Notes: a model not told the origin generated them from the letters alone. A stretch of DNA of 64,000 nucleotides from Empedobacter brevis NBRC 14943 = ATCC 43319 (GCF_000382425.1 NZ_KB908297.1:62001-126000), one strand, 5' to 3'. Positions 52,623-62,755 are shown, counted from the first letter of the stretch. A program made the numbers and translations.

Positions 52623-53597
52623 TTATGGTTGTACTGTTTGTTTTTTACCAAAAACAGAAATGTTTACATAACGACTTGGATTCTTCTTTAAGTCTGTTAC
52701 TAATTCATTCATATTTTTGATCGTTGCTTCCAATTCATTTGCAAGTGTTTCATCTTTTGCTAATTTACCTAAAGAACCTTTACCATTGTTCATGTCTTCC
52801 AACAAGGTATTTAGGTTTTTAGATGCATTTTCAAAATTCTTAATCACTTGATCCAACTCTAGCGCGTTTAATTTATCTGCTGTTTTACCAAATTTATCTA
52901 CCGTAGCTTTTGCTGAAGCCATTGTAGCACTTGCATTTGTAAGCGTTGTGTTCAATGTCTTTTCGTTTGTCGCAATTAGACGGTTTGCACTATTTGATGT
53001 TTCTGTTAATGATTTTGCCGTTTTATCAAACGAATCAATGGTATGATTTAAGTTTCTCAACATCGCTTTAATATCTTGTTGAGTACTTGGATCTAACACA
53101 TTGTTTACACTTCCTAATGTTTGATTAAAACTTAATAATACGCTGTCTAACTTTGCTTGAGTTGGTGATAATTGTTTGGTAAAACCATCTAACATTCCTC
53201 CAGCGATACGTCCTTGAAGATAATCTCCGTCTTTTGCTATATCTGGTCCGTAATCCAGTACTAAACGAACTTCAGGCCCGGACATAAGTCCCGGTTCATA
53301 AATTTCGGCAATTGTTTTCTTCGAAAATTCGATGTTTTTTTCTACAGAAATTACGACTTCGAAATAAATTGGTTTGGCTGTATCAATAATTTTGATTTCT
53401 TTCACCTGTCCTACCCTCAGCCCATTTACAGAAACAGGTTTAGAAGGTGCCAGTCCATTTACATTTTCATATTTCACTGTAAATAAACGTCCTGATGAAA
53501 AGATATTTTGTCCTTTTAAGAAATTGAACAACATAAAGAAACCTATTAAGGTTAAAACTGCTACAATTCCTATTTTGAATTCTTTAGATAATTTCAC
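52623..53597 (-). CDS. MlaD/MCE-domain lipid-transport protein
   Basis: 324 residues. One N-terminal transmembrane helix (FKIGIVAVLTLIGFFMLFNF), then an MCE domain (FTVKYENVNGLAPSKPVSVN, VRLVLDYGP), then a long helical region of Asn/Thr/Lys-rich heptads to the end. Periplasmic substrate-binding component of a retrograde phospholipid transporter. MlaE and MlaF are not in the window. Downstream of the amidase by about 60 bp. Confidence 0.92.
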   Translation of the reverse strand: MKLSKEFKIGIVAVLTLIGFFMLFNFLKGQNIFSSGRLFTVKYENVNGLAPSKPVSVNGLRVGQVKEIKIIDTAKPIYFEVVISVEKNIEFSKKTIAEIYEPGLMSGPEVRLVLDYGPDIAKDGDYLQGRIAGGMLDGFTKQLSPTQAKLDSVLLSFNQTLGSVNNVLDPSTQQDIKAMLRNLNHTIDSFDKTAKSLTETSNSANRLIATNEKTLNTTLTNASATMASAKATVDKFGKTADKLNALELDQVIKNFENASKNLNTLLEDMNNGKGSLGKLAKDETLANELEATIKNMNELVTDLKKNPSRYVNISVFGKKQTVQP

Positions 53598-53656
53598 TTG
53601 ATATGATTTTATGCAAAAATAAAATTTAATTTGTAAAGAAACATTTTATATTACGT

Positions 53657-54952
53657 TTACATTGGTGATTCCCCATTAAATGTAACAATAAAAGCGTTTC
53701 TAAAACCTTTGTCCTGAACTTGTTTTAATGTTTTCTGAGCCGCTTCCATCGTTTTATCGGCTCCAAAATAATATTTTTGAAGTCCTCCTTCTTTTACTCT
53801 TAATACATTTGTAAGTCCATTAAATTTGTCGTCTTTGTCTTTATATTTTTTATTAGAGGTCATGAATTGAACACGGTAATTTTTTCCTCCTTCTAATTTT
53901 TTATTCGTTTCAAATTCTACAATTTTTGCTCCTGAGAAACCTTTACGTTTTACAGTACTTAAAAGATCATCAGCACGAGATTGTAAATCTGTCTCTCCAT
54001 AATAGTACACATAATTATCTCCTTCCTGAATCACATCTAAATCTGTTAAACCTCTTAATTGCGGTGATGTTGCAGAAAATTTCATTTTAGATTCCATCAC
54101 TTTTATCTTAAGTTTTTTACCTTCTAGTGCTTTTTCAACTTTTTTAACAGGCTTTGGTTTTTCATCTTCCTCCTCTATTCCACTTCTACGATCAAATTCT
54201 TTTTTGAATTGTTTGAATGCCTCGTATACTGTTTGAGTCGTCTTGTCTTTTCCTTCATTAGAAGCCAAAAATGTACCTTCATCATAATTCGAAATAAATC
54301 CTAATTCAATTAAAACAGAAGGTGAGGCATTTCCTCTTAAAACGTGAAAATTTGCTTGTTTTACCCCTCTACTTTTTCTAAAATCACGGTTCACAAATCC
54401 TTTTTCAACCAAATCTGCAAAACGAATCGATTGTTCTTTATAAGCCGCATTCATAATTTCAAAAGCAATAACAGCTTCAGGATCATTTGGATTAAATTTC
54501 TCGTACCTTTCCTGGTCTTTTTCTAAAAACACCACCGAGTTCTCTCTTTTGGAAACCTCGTCCGTTTCATTTGACCTCTTCAAGCCCATGACAAAAGTTT
54601 CTGTACCTGTTGCTGCTGAATTTGTTGCTGAATTACAATGAATGGACACAAACAAATTAGCATGATTATCATTCGAAATTCTTGTACGTTCCCATAATTC
54701 TAAAAAAACATCACTATCACGTGTTAAAACAACTTTAACATCCTTATGATTTTTTTTGATTAAATCCGCTAGTCTTTTTGAAACATCTAATGTTATATTC
54801 TTTTCTAAATCAGCGACTCCCCTTGCTCCTGCATCATGTCCTCCATGCCCTGCATCTATAACAATAACAAAATTTTGTTTTTTTTGTGCGAATGAAAATG
54901 TAGAAAATACCATCATCATCACAAAAAATAAATACTTTTGTATGTTAATCAT
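53657..54952 (-). CDS. N-acetylmuramoyl-L-alanine amidase with SPOR-like repeats
   Basis: Cell-wall amidase that cleaves the lactyl-amide bond of peptidoglycan. 431 residues from the ATG at 54952 (54964 also possible). Signal peptide ends FSFAQ. Amidase_3 zinc ligands: His in IDAGHGGHDAGA, Glu in DLEKNITLDVS, His in FVSIHCNSATNS, and the catalytic Glu in VLIELGFISN. The C-terminal ~140 residues are two SPOR-like repeats (VYYYGETDLQSRADDL, KYYFGADKTMEAAQKTL), which bind septal glycans. First gene of the minus-strand envelope/Fe-S run. Confidence 0.94.
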   Translation of the reverse strand: MINIQKYLFFVMMMVFSTFSFAQKKQNFVIVIDAGHGGHDAGARGVADLEKNITLDVSKRLADLIKKNHKDVKVVLTRDSDVFLELWERTRISNDNHANLFVSIHCNSATNSAATGTETFVMGLKRSNETDEVSKRENSVVFLEKDQERYEKFNPNDPEAVIAFEIMNAAYKEQSIRFADLVEKGFVNRDFRKSRGVKQANFHVLRGNASPSVLIELGFISNYDEGTFLASNEGKDKTTQTVYEAFKQFKKEFDRRSGIEEEDEKPKPVKKVEKALEGKKLKIKVMESKMKFSATSPQLRGLTDLDVIQEGDNYVYYYGETDLQSRADDLLSTVKRKGFSGAKIVEFETNKKLEGGKNYRVQFMTSNKKYKDKDDKFNGLTNVLRVKEGGLQKYYFGADKTMEAAQKTLKQVQDKGFRNAFIVTFNGESPM

Positions 54953-54986
54953 TTTTAAACTCATACTCTAGGTTTGTTTTTTTGAT

Positions 54987-54994
54987 TAATTTTG
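54987..54994 (+). promoter_or_regulatory. -7 element for the lptD operon
   Basis: TAATTTTG matches TAnnTTTG. It overlaps the TTG codon at 54992 from which the longest lptD frame could start. Confidence 0.45.
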
Positions 54995-57637
54995 ACGCAA
55001 TTTATAAAAAATAAGTTTTTCAATTTGTTTACAAAGGCAATTAAATCGATTTTATTTTTTAGTCCGGTAATGGTTTGTACCGTTTCTTTTGGACAAGTTA
55101 AGCAAAATAATAACGATAAAGATCACTCTAAAGTTGTTTCTGATTCTGTAAAGTTAGATACAATTATACCTGTAAAAGAGAAATTAGAGTTTGTGGTAGA
55201 ACACAGTTCTGAAGACGAAATTCATAACCGTAAAAAACGTATGACGTATCTTTTACGTAAGGCACATGTCGTTTATGGTGATATGACTATTGATGCAGAT
55301 TATATTGAGCTAAACTGGGATACGGGCGACGTATATGCAGAAGGTAAACGTGATTCTGTAGGAAACATCATTGAGAAAACGAAATTTACGCAAGGACAGC
55401 AAGAAATTTTACAAGATGCTTTCAAAGTCAACTTTAAAACAAAAGTCGGAATTGCTTATAATATTCGAATGATGCAAGAAGATGGGATTATTATAGCTGA
55501 TAAAGCAAAACGCGTCAACGATTCGGTTATGTTATTAAAGCGCGCTGATTTTACAACTGATACTTATTTTAAAGAAGGTAAAGACACTCGTCCGGATTAT
55601 TTTCTTCGTGCCAAAGAAGGAAAAATGATTGATAAAAATGGAAAAAAAACATTGATTACCGGGCCTATCAATATGTGGATTTACGATGTTCCGACACCAT
55701 TAGCCTTACCGTTCGGATATATTCCGGCGATGGGTGCAAAACGTGCAGCAGGTATTTTAATGCCTCGCCCCGGAGAACGTACAAACCTTGGTTTCTTTAT
55801 TGAAGATTTAGGATTTTATGTTCCGTTTGGAGATAATTTCGATTTAAAACTTTCCGGGGATGTTTATACAAAAGGTAGTTGGGCGGCAAGAGCAGAATCT
55901 ACTTATAAAAAAATCTACAAATACAACGGACGACTTTCTGCAAATGTTGAAAATCGACTAACAGGTATAAAAGGTATTACTACAGGAACAAACGCTTTTT
56001 CTAAGCAAAATTTGTTTGGGGTTATGTGGTCACATAGCCAAGATCCTAAAGCAAACCCCTATTGGCTATTTAACGCAAATGTTAATTTTTCGAGTTCAAA
56101 ATATTACCGTGAGTCGGTACGAAATCAATACATCAATACCGGACAAGTATTTACAAACAACGTTAACTCATCCATCAATTTAACGAAAAATTTTGAGAAT
56201 GCTCCTTTAACAGCTCAGTTAAGTATGTCACATTCTCAAAACTACAATACAGGAAATATCAACATTGCTTTTCCAAGATTCAATCTGAATATGTCTAGGA
56301 TTTTTCCTTTTGCTAAGAAGAACATGCCAAAAGAAGGTCTTTTACAAAACCTTGGTTTAACCTACAGTATGCAAGCAGGAAATGAAGTAAATACAAATGA
56401 TGCAGATATATTCACAGATAAAATGTGGAAAGATCAAATGCGAATGGGAGCGAATCACAAGATTGGATTACAAACCGGTATCACACTTGCAAACTATTTC
56501 CCCTTAACTCTTTCTTCTGATTACAATGAAGTATGGGGTGATAACCGTTTGATTAAACGTTACAATTCCGTGAACGGAAAAGTAGAAGACACAACTTTAA
56601 AAGGATTTAATTCCTATCGAACATTCAATTTTAATGCTTCGGTTTCCACAAATATTTACGGAACTTATATTAACCCGAATAAAAATGCACCCATTTTAGG
56701 GGTGCAACATGTCATTACACCTTCTATTGGATACAGCTATACACCTGATTTTCAAAGTGAATCCTGGGGATATTATAAATCATACAAAGATAAAAGCCAA
56801 GAAGACATATGGTATAACCAATATCAAAACATGCTATATGGCGTTGGGATTCCAGGTTTAACAAATTCTTTGAATTTTGGTATCTCCAACAACTTAGAGA
56901 TGAAAGTAAGAGACACAAACGATCCAAAAGGATTCAAAAAGGTCAAGATTTTTGAATATTTAAGATTTAGTTCTGCTTACAATTTTTCTGCAGAAGAATT
57001 TAAACTTTCACCTATTAGTATCAATGGTATGACATCATTGTTTGACCGTAAAGTAAATGTACAGTTTTCATCCACTGTTAATCCTTATAAAATCAGACGA
57101 TATATCAACGCTTCCGGTAGTGAAATTTCTGAATATATTGACGAAATAGGTTTAGGGAATTTACGAATTTCAAATATGACTTTAGGTACCGGCTATACGT
57201 TTGACAACAGTACATTTGGTGGAAAACGTTTTGATGCAAAGAACTATAAAAAAAGAGGAACGGTTCGTGATGAAAATTTCTATTACGACAATGACAATTA
57301 TGCACAGTTTTCTATTCCCTGGAGTTTAACAGCAAATGTTAGTTACAACTACAGCAAAGGAACTGAACGCAAAGGAAACAGTACCGGTTCAGTTGCATTA
57401 AACGGAAAAATTTCCCCGACTCCATACTGGGCAATATCTGCAAACGCGACTTATGATTTCATTACAAGCGAAATTACATATGTTCGTTTCGGATTTGAGC
57501 GAGATTTACGTAGTTTTACGTTATCGTTTAACTGGACTCCAATGGGTACTTATAAAAGTTATGATTTCTTTATTGGAATCAAAGCTTCAATCCTACAAGA
57601 TTTAAAATACAACGACAGATCAAGACTTAATTACTAA
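54992..57637 (+). CDS. lptD: LptD-like outer-membrane LPS assembly protein
   Basis: Outer-membrane translocon inserting lipopolysaccharide. Up to 881 residues. N-terminal OstA-like beta-jellyroll segment (YLLRKAHVVYGDMTIDADYI, WDTGDVYAEGKRDSVG) then a long beta-barrel (IPAMGAKRAAGILMPRPGER, GDVYTKGSWAARAESTY) ending FFIGIKASILQDLKYN. The start is uncertain: there is no ATG before residue 27. TTG at 54992 overlaps a -7 element; TTG at 55025 would leave a shorter basic N-terminus (FTKAIKSILFF) that still makes a signal peptide ending SFGQ. First gene of lptD-ridA-unknown-pdxA. Confidence 0.9.
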   Translation: MTQFIKNKFFNLFTKAIKSILFFSPVMVCTVSFGQVKQNNNDKDHSKVVSDSVKLDTIIPVKEKLEFVVEHSSEDEIHNRKKRMTYLLRKAHVVYGDMTIDADYIELNWDTGDVYAEGKRDSVGNIIEKTKFTQGQQEILQDAFKVNFKTKVGIAYNIRMMQEDGIIIADKAKRVNDSVMLLKRADFTTDTYFKEGKDTRPDYFLRAKEGKMIDKNGKKTLITGPINMWIYDVPTPLALPFGYIPAMGAKRAAGILMPRPGERTNLGFFIEDLGFYVPFGDNFDLKLSGDVYTKGSWAARAESTYKKIYKYNGRLSANVENRLTGIKGITTGTNAFSKQNLFGVMWSHSQDPKANPYWLFNANVNFSSSKYYRESVRNQYINTGQVFTNNVNSSINLTKNFENAPLTAQLSMSHSQNYNTGNINIAFPRFNLNMSRIFPFAKKNMPKEGLLQNLGLTYSMQAGNEVNTNDADIFTDKMWKDQMRMGANHKIGLQTGITLANYFPLTLSSDYNEVWGDNRLIKRYNSVNGKVEDTTLKGFNSYRTFNFNASVSTNIYGTYINPNKNAPILGVQHVITPSIGYSYTPDFQSESWGYYKSYKDKSQEDIWYNQYQNMLYGVGIPGLTNSLNFGISNNLEMKVRDTNDPKGFKKVKIFEYLRFSSAYNFSAEEFKLSPISINGMTSLFDRKVNVQFSSTVNPYKIRRYINASGSEISEYIDEIGLGNLRISNMTLGTGYTFDNSTFGGKRFDAKNYKKRGTVRDENFYYDNDNYAQFSIPWSLTANVSYNYSKGTERKGNSTGSVALNGKISPTPYWAISANATYDFITSEITYVRFGFERDLRSFTLSFNWTPMGTYKSYDFFIGIKASILQDLKYNDRSRLNY

Positions 57638-57649
57638 AAATATTTAAAC

Positions 57650-58036
57650 ATGAAAAAACAAATCATCCATACGGACAAAGCTCCGCAAGCTATCGGACCA
57701 TATTCACAAGGGGTTAAATACAATGGTTTCATTTACACTTCCGGGCAAATTCCATTCAATGTAGAGAAAAATGAATTGGTAACAACAGGAATTCAAGACG
57801 AGGTTCATCAAGTTATGAAAAATGTCATTGCGATTCTTGAAGAAGGAGGTACAACAATAGATAATGTTGTAAAAACAACAATTTTTGTAAAGGATTTGAA
57901 TGATTTCACTGCCGTAAATGAAGTGTATGCATCTTACTTTAATGATTCTAATTACCCGGCACGTGAATGTGTAGAAGTTGCACGTCTTCCTCGCGATGTA
58001 AATGTCGAAATATCTGTAATCGCTATTGCAGACTAA
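57650..58036 (+). CDS. ridA: RidA-family reactive intermediate deaminase
   Basis: Hydrolyses enamine/imine intermediates formed by PLP enzymes such as threonine dehydratase. 128 residues. Conserved GPYSQGVKYNGFIYTSGQIP, VVKTTIFVKDLNDF, and the substrate-binding Arg105 in NYPARECVEVARLP. Trimeric cytosolic protein by family. 12 bp after lptD. Confidence 0.95.
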   Translation: MKKQIIHTDKAPQAIGPYSQGVKYNGFIYTSGQIPFNVEKNELVTTGIQDEVHQVMKNVIAILEEGGTTIDNVVKTTIFVKDLNDFTAVNEVYASYFNDSNYPARECVEVARLPRDVNVEISVIAIAD

Positions 58037-58045
58037 TAAAAAAAT

Positions 58046-58522
58046 ATGTTTAAAGACAAGACTGTATTAAGAAACACAATTGCTGTAATTGTAGGATTAA
58101 TTATCATCTATGCAATTATTCAATTTGGACTTATATACAATGCGAGCAGGTTAGAATGGGATGATAAAGTTTTTCCGGAATGGAGACATGTCATCAAATA
58201 CTTTTCGCATGGAGAAGGAAAAAAATTTGAGGTACAATTTTTTGGATCAATGCTGGCAATTAGCGGAATAGCGGCTTTGGTTGGCGGAGTTATCACTGCA
58301 TTACTTGTAAAAAGAGCAAAACAAGCCTACACGATGTTTGTCGGTTTTATTGTTCTGATTGTTGCATTGGGAGATGTTCTTATCACTCCATATCATCCAA
58401 CTTGGTACGAGGTTGCTATTTGTCCGGTTTTATTTTTTTCTTCATGGATTGGAGGATTAATTGTAGATTTGATTTATAAAAAGTTTTTCAGAAAACATAA
58501 ACCCTCTAGCCAATCTTATTAA
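58046..58522 (+). CDS. Four-helix membrane protein, unknown
   Basis: 158 residues. Four hydrophobic segments (about 10-30, 69-86, 92-111 and 119-141) and a basic C-terminal tail (KKFFRKHKPSSQSY). The family is not recognised; no motif identifies a transported substrate or enzyme. It sits 9 bp after ridA and 9 bp before pdxA, so it is cotranscribed. Confidence 0.72.
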   Translation: MFKDKTVLRNTIAVIVGLIIIYAIIQFGLIYNASRLEWDDKVFPEWRHVIKYFSHGEGKKFEVQFFGSMLAISGIAALVGGVITALLVKRAKQAYTMFVGFIVLIVALGDVLITPYHPTWYEVAICPVLFFSSWIGGLIVDLIYKKFFRKHKPSSQSY

Positions 58523-58531
58523 AATTAAATT

Positions 58532-59605
58532 ATGTCTGAAAGAGATAGAAAAATAAGAGTAGCCATTTCTATTGGCGATTATAACGGAGTTGGAATAGAA
58601 GTTATTCTGAAAACTCTTCAAGAAAAGGATATTACCGATTTTTTTACACCTGTAATTTTTGGTTCTACAAAACTTTTATCTTTCCAAAAAGATCGTTTAA
58701 AATTTGACCGAATCAATTTTCAAGGAATTCAAGCTCCTAATCAAATTGTAGATGGAAAAATAAATGTTGTCAATCTTTGGAAAGATCAAATTGACGTACA
58801 TTTCGGTAAAGTAACCAAAGAAGCCGGAGAACATGCTTATCAATCTTTAAAAGCAGCAGCACAATCAGTAGCAGATGGTTTTACAGATGTTTTAGTTACA
58901 GCACCTATCAATAAAGATAATATTCAGTCTGAAGAATTTCACTTCCCTGGTCATACCGAATATTTAGGTGAAGTTTGGGGAGGAAAACCTTTAATGTTCT
59001 TAGTTTCAGAAAAATTAAGAGTCGGATTGGTTACGCAGCATATTCCTATAAAGGATGTTGCCAAAAACATCAGCAACAAATCTGTTTACGCTAAGATTCA
59101 GCAAATCCACAAAAGTTTAATTGAAGATTACGCCATCGAAAAACCAAAGATTGCTGTTCTCGGTCTTAATCCTCATGCTGGCGACAATGGATTGTTAGGT
59201 TCTGAAGAAAAAGAAATTATTCAACCTGTTATTGAACGTTGTATCAATGAAAATCAGTTAGTCTTTGGACCTTATTCGGCTGATAGTTTTTTCAGTCCTT
59301 CTAATCTGGATGTTTTTGATGCTGTATTGGCCATGTACCATGACCAAGGTTTAGTCGCTTTCAAAACGATTAGTTTCGATGAAGGAGTAAATTATACTGC
59401 CGGATTAAAATTTGTTCGCACTTCCCCTGATCATGGAACTGCTTATGATATTGCCGGAAAAGGTATCGCAAATGAGGAATCATTTAAAGAAGCTATTTTT
59501 TCGGCGATAGAAATTCATAAAAATAGAAACGAATATCAAGAGCTGACAAAAAATGTTCTTCAACACATTCCTCTAAAACTAGAGAAAGGAGATAATAAAG
59601 AATAA
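58532..59605 (+). CDS. pdxA: 4-hydroxythreonine-4-phosphate dehydrogenase
   Basis: NAD-dependent step of DXP-dependent pyridoxal phosphate synthesis. 357 residues. N-terminal VAISIGDYNGVGIEVILK, metal-binding His in FHFPGHTEYLGE, MYHDQGLVAFK and TSPDHGTAYDIAGKG, and GLNPHAGDNGLLGSEE. Last gene of the lptD run. Confidence 0.96.
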   Translation: MSERDRKIRVAISIGDYNGVGIEVILKTLQEKDITDFFTPVIFGSTKLLSFQKDRLKFDRINFQGIQAPNQIVDGKINVVNLWKDQIDVHFGKVTKEAGEHAYQSLKAAAQSVADGFTDVLVTAPINKDNIQSEEFHFPGHTEYLGEVWGGKPLMFLVSEKLRVGLVTQHIPIKDVAKNISNKSVYAKIQQIHKSLIEDYAIEKPKIAVLGLNPHAGDNGLLGSEEKEIIQPVIERCINENQLVFGPYSADSFFSPSNLDVFDAVLAMYHDQGLVAFKTISFDEGVNYTAGLKFVRTSPDHGTAYDIAGKGIANEESFKEAIFSAIEIHKNRNEYQELTKNVLQHIPLKLEKGDNKE

Positions 59606-59653
59606 AAAATTAAAATAAGTTGTAAAGAGCTATTAATTTTAAATAAATTAGAT

Positions 59654-59661
59654 TATCTTTG
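59654..59661 (+). promoter_or_regulatory. -7 element for yceD-rpmF
   Basis: TATCTTTG followed by C matches TAnnTTTG; 16 bases separate it from the ATG at 59678. No clear -33. Confidence 0.6.
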
Positions 59662-59677
59662 CACACCTTTTTGTGAT

Positions 59678-60253
59678 ATGGACAAGTTAAAAATTTATAA
59701 TATTGTATTTACAAGCTTGCCTCTAGGTAAGAGTGATTTTACATTCGAATTATCACAATCGTTCTTTGATTTATTTGAAATTGAGCAAGATTTTGAAAAC
59801 CCTAACATGGTTGCTACAATCATTTTAGATAAAAAATCAACAATGCTTGAGTTGGAAATCACCTTAAAAGGCAACATTACTGTTCCTTGCGATTTAACTG
59901 GAGAATTGTTTCAGCAAGAAATTTCGAATAATACAGAATTAATTGTTAAATTTGGCGACGAGTTTGACGATACTGATAATGAAATTTGGATAATTCCTCG
60001 TGAAGAATATCAAATTAATGTCGCTCAAATTCTTTATGAATTAGCCATATTATCAGTACCAACAAAACGAATTCATCCTGACGTGTTAAATGGTAAGAGT
60101 GATTCTGAAATGATAGATTTGCTAGACCAATACAGTATTTACGAATTAGACGAAGATACAGAAGACGAAGAGAATGACAACGATAATGGAGATGACGATG
60201 ATAATGACGACATTGATCCTCGTTGGGCAAAATTGAAAGATTTGAAACCTTAA
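59678..60253 (+). CDS. YceD/DUF177 family protein
   Basis: 191 residues. DUF177 core: IVFTSLPLGKSDFTFEL, LKGNITVPCDLTGELFQQEI, and LYELAILSVPTKRIHPD, then a very acidic tail with runs of Asp and Asn (DDDDNDDIDPRWAKLKDL). YceD proteins are linked to 23S rRNA maturation and are nearly always next to rpmF, as here. The acidic tail is unusually long. Confidence 0.9.
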   Translation: MDKLKIYNIVFTSLPLGKSDFTFELSQSFFDLFEIEQDFENPNMVATIILDKKSTMLELEITLKGNITVPCDLTGELFQQEISNNTELIVKFGDEFDDTDNEIWIIPREEYQINVAQILYELAILSVPTKRIHPDVLNGKSDSEMIDLLDQYSIYELDEDTEDEENDNDNGDDDDNDDIDPRWAKLKDLKP

Positions 60254-60307
60254 CAGGTTTTTATATTAAAATAAATTATAGAAATAAAGAAAAAAAAGTA
60301 GTTAGAT

Positions 60308-60505
60308 ATGGCACATCCTAAGAGAAGACAGTCGTCAACAAGAAGAGATAAACGTAGAACACACTACAAAATCGAAGCTCCACAATTAGCAATCGATAAA
60401 ACAACTGGTGAAGCACATTTATACCACAGAGCTCACTGGTCTGATGGTAAATTATACTACAAAGGAAAAGTAGTTTTAGAAAAAGTACAAGAAGTTACTG
60501 AATAA
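60308..60505 (+). CDS. rpmF: 50S ribosomal protein L32 (bL32)
   Basis: 65 residues. [19 protein letters not shown] at the N-terminus, then a short beta-rich end. No Cys, so this is the zinc-independent form. Downstream of yceD in the same transcript; terminator follows. Confidence 0.96.
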   Translation: MAHPKRRQSSTRRDKRRTHYKIEAPQLAIDKTTGEAHLYHRAHWSDGKLYYKGKVVLEKVQEVTE

Positions 60506-60526
60506 GACATCCTTTGAAAGATTTTA

Positions 60527-60558
60527 AAGCTGTTTCTAAAAGAAACGGCTTTTTTTTA
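60527..60558 (+). terminator. Rho-independent terminator of yceD-rpmF
   Basis: 9-bp stem GCTGTTTCT/AGAAACGGC (60530-60538 with 60542-60550, one G-U), loop AAA, then eight T. Confidence 0.85.
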
Positions 60559-60571
60559 TTTTTTTTTCAAT

Positions 60572-60579
60572 ACCTTTGA
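60572..60579 (+). promoter_or_regulatory. -7 element for accB-accC
   Basis: TACCTTTG matches TAnnTTTG, 14 bases after the T-run of the rpmF terminator and about 50 bases before the ATG at 60631. Confidence 0.55.
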
Positions 60580-60630
60580 TTTCGTTTAACAAAAAAATAA
60601 CGAAAAAGGTCAAATAAAAAACCGCATTAT

Positions 60631-61107
60631 ATGGACATTAAAGACATTCAAAATTTAATTAGATTCGTATCAAAAGCAGAAGTTGCTGAAGTAAGCATCA
60701 AACAAGATGACATTGAAATCAAAATCAAAACTTTAGCTAGCGTTCCTGCACAAGTTGCATCTCAACAATTTTATGTACCTCAAGCTCCTGTAGCTCAAGC
60801 TGCAGCGCCTCAAGCGCCAGTTGCTACACCAACAAATAACTCTCCACAAGAAGAAGACAACAGTAATTTGATTACGGTTAAATCTCCGATGATTGGTACT
60901 TTCTACCGTTCTGCAGGTCCTGGTAAAGAACCTTTCGTAGGTGTTGGTGATTCTATTGCTCCTGGTAAAGTTTTATGCATTGTTGAGGCAATGAAATTAT
61001 TCAACGAAATTGAATCAGAAATTTCTGGTAAAATTGTAAAAATCTTAGTTGACGACGCAAGTCCAGTTGAGTACGATCAACCATTATTCTTAGTTGATCC
61101 TGCTTAA
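60631..61107 (+). CDS. accB: Acetyl-CoA carboxylase biotin carboxyl carrier protein
   Basis: 158 residues. N-terminal helical segment, an Ala/Pro/Gln-rich flexible linker (residues about 38-72), then the biotinyl domain with the attachment Lys122 in IVEAMKLFNEIES. Carries carboxybiotin between AccC and the carboxyltransferase, which is not in the window. Followed by accC after 21 bp. Confidence 0.97.
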   Translation: MDIKDIQNLIRFVSKAEVAEVSIKQDDIEIKIKTLASVPAQVASQQFYVPQAPVAQAAAPQAPVATPTNNSPQEEDNSNLITVKSPMIGTFYRSAGPGKEPFVGVGDSIAPGKVLCIVEAMKLFNEIESEISGKIVKILVDDASPVEYDQPLFLVDPA

Positions 61108-61128
61108 TCTATTACATCTAAAAAAATT

Positions 61129-62493
61129 ATGTTTAAAAAGATATTAATCGCTAATAGAGGTGAAATTGCAATGCGTATTATACGCACTGCAAAAGAAATG
61201 GGAATCAAAACGGTTGCCGTTTACTCTAAAGCAGACGAGACTTCATTACACGTACGTTTCGCTGACGAAGCTGTGTGTATTGGTCCTGCTCCAAGTAAAG
61301 ATTCGTACCTAAAAATGGCTAACATCATCGCGGCTGCAGAAATTACTGACGCGGATGCTATTCACCCAGGTTATGGATTCTTATCTGAAAATTCTACTTT
61401 CTCTAAAATCTGTCAATCGAACGGAATTAAATTTATTGGTGCGCCAGCAGATAACATCGACCGTATGGGAGATAAAGCAAATGCAAAAGCAACCATGAAA
61501 GAAGCAGGAGTTCCTGTAGTTCCAGGTTCTGATGGGTTATTAGAAAGCTATGAACAAGCTGTAGAAGTTGCGCGTGAAATTAAATACCCTGTCATGATGA
61601 AAGCTACCGCCGGTGGTGGTGGTAAAGGTATGCGTGCAATCTGGAAAGAAGAAGATTTATTACATGCATGGGAATCTGCACGTACTGAAGCTGCTGCAGC
61701 TTTTGGTAACGACGGAATGTACATGGAAAAATTGATTGAAGAACCTCGCCATATCGAAATTCAGGTAGCAAGTGATCAAAACGGAAAAGCTTGCCATTTG
61801 TCTGAACGCGACTGTTCTATCCAACGTCGTAATCAAAAATTAGCTGAAGAAACACCTTCTCCTATTATGACGGATGATTTACGTCAACGCATGGGTGAAG
61901 CTGCAATTAAAGCATGTGAATATATCGGTTATGAAGGTGTTGGTACTATTGAGTTCTTAGTTGACAAGCATGGTGATTTCTACTTTATGGAAATGAACAC
62001 ACGTATCCAAGTAGAACACCCAATTACAGAACAAGTTACAGGATTTGATTTGGTACGCGAACAGATTATGTTAGCTGCAGGAGAACCTATTTCTGGTAAA
62101 AATTATTATCCACAAGGACATTCAATAGAATGCCGTATCAACGCAGAAGATCCTTACAACGACTTCCGTCCGTCTCCGGGAAAAATAACAAATATCAATA
62201 TTCCTGGTGGGAATGGGGTTCGTGTAGATACACACGTTTATGCCGGATATACAATTCCACCGAATTACGATTCTATGATTGCTAAGCTAATTGTAACGGC
62301 ACAAACACGTGAAGAAGCAATTCAAAAAATGAAACGTGCTTTAGGTGAATTCTATATTGAAGGAATCAAAACAACAATTCCTTTCCATTTACAATTAATG
62401 GACCATCCAGATTTCATCGCAGGTAATTATACTACAAAATTCATGGAAGATTTTCAATTTGACGAAACTTACGCGAATTACGGAGAATTTTAA
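61129..62493 (+). CDS. accC: Acetyl-CoA carboxylase biotin carboxylase
   Basis: ATP-dependent carboxylation of biotin on AccB. 454 residues. N-terminal [20 protein letters not shown], glycine-rich ATP loop [14 protein letters not shown], metal/ATP residues in [17 protein letters not shown] (with the conserved Arg), and [11 protein letters not shown]. Terminator follows. Confidence 0.98.
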   Translation: MFKKILIANRGEIAMRIIRTAKEMGIKTVAVYSKADETSLHVRFADEAVCIGPAPSKDSYLKMANIIAAAEITDADAIHPGYGFLSENSTFSKICQSNGIKFIGAPADNIDRMGDKANAKATMKEAGVPVVPGSDGLLESYEQAVEVAREIKYPVMMKATAGGGGKGMRAIWKEEDLLHAWESARTEAAAAFGNDGMYMEKLIEEPRHIEIQVASDQNGKACHLSERDCSIQRRNQKLAEETPSPIMTDDLRQRMGEAAIKACEYIGYEGVGTIEFLVDKHGDFYFMEMNTRIQVEHPITEQVTGFDLVREQIMLAAGEPISGKNYYPQGHSIECRINAEDPYNDFRPSPGKITNINIPGGNGVRVDTHVYAGYTIPPNYDSMIAKLIVTAQTREEAIQKMKRALGEFYIEGIKTTIPFHLQLMDHPDFIAGNYTTKFMEDFQFDETYANYGEF

Positions 62494-62523
62494 GAAATTA
62501 AGATTTCAAAATAATAATAAAAG

Positions 62524-62550
62524 GCAAGAACAGTTGTTCTTGCTTTTTTT
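62524..62550 (+). terminator. Rho-independent terminator of accB-accC
   Basis: 8-bp stem GCAAGAAC/GTTCTTGC (62524-62531 with 62536-62543), loop AGTT, followed by seven T. Confidence 0.88.
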
Positions 62551-62573
62551 ATTTTATGTCATTCTGTCATTAA

Positions 62574-62755
62574 AAATCAATTGGCGTAATTGTTGGAAAT
62601 ATCAAACCCAAAGAGGCAAATAACGTTTTGGACGAAATCATACAAAAGCTAAATCTAAACAATTTGGTGGGATTGAATCTGAATTGTTAATTTATAGAAA
62701 ATGAATTGCTTGGATTTTCATATTCTACTATTAAAAATGATTAAAATTTTATACA
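62574..62755 (+). other. Possible gene remnant between accC and tig
   Basis: After a stop at 62571 the frame reads 37 protein-like codons (VIVGNIKPKEANNVLDEII, then QKLNLNNLVGLNLNC) to a stop, and continues in the same frame with FIENELLGFSYSTIKND. No start codon in context and no recognised family. It may be a decayed gene tail or chance. The tig promoter lies inside its end. Confidence 0.25.
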
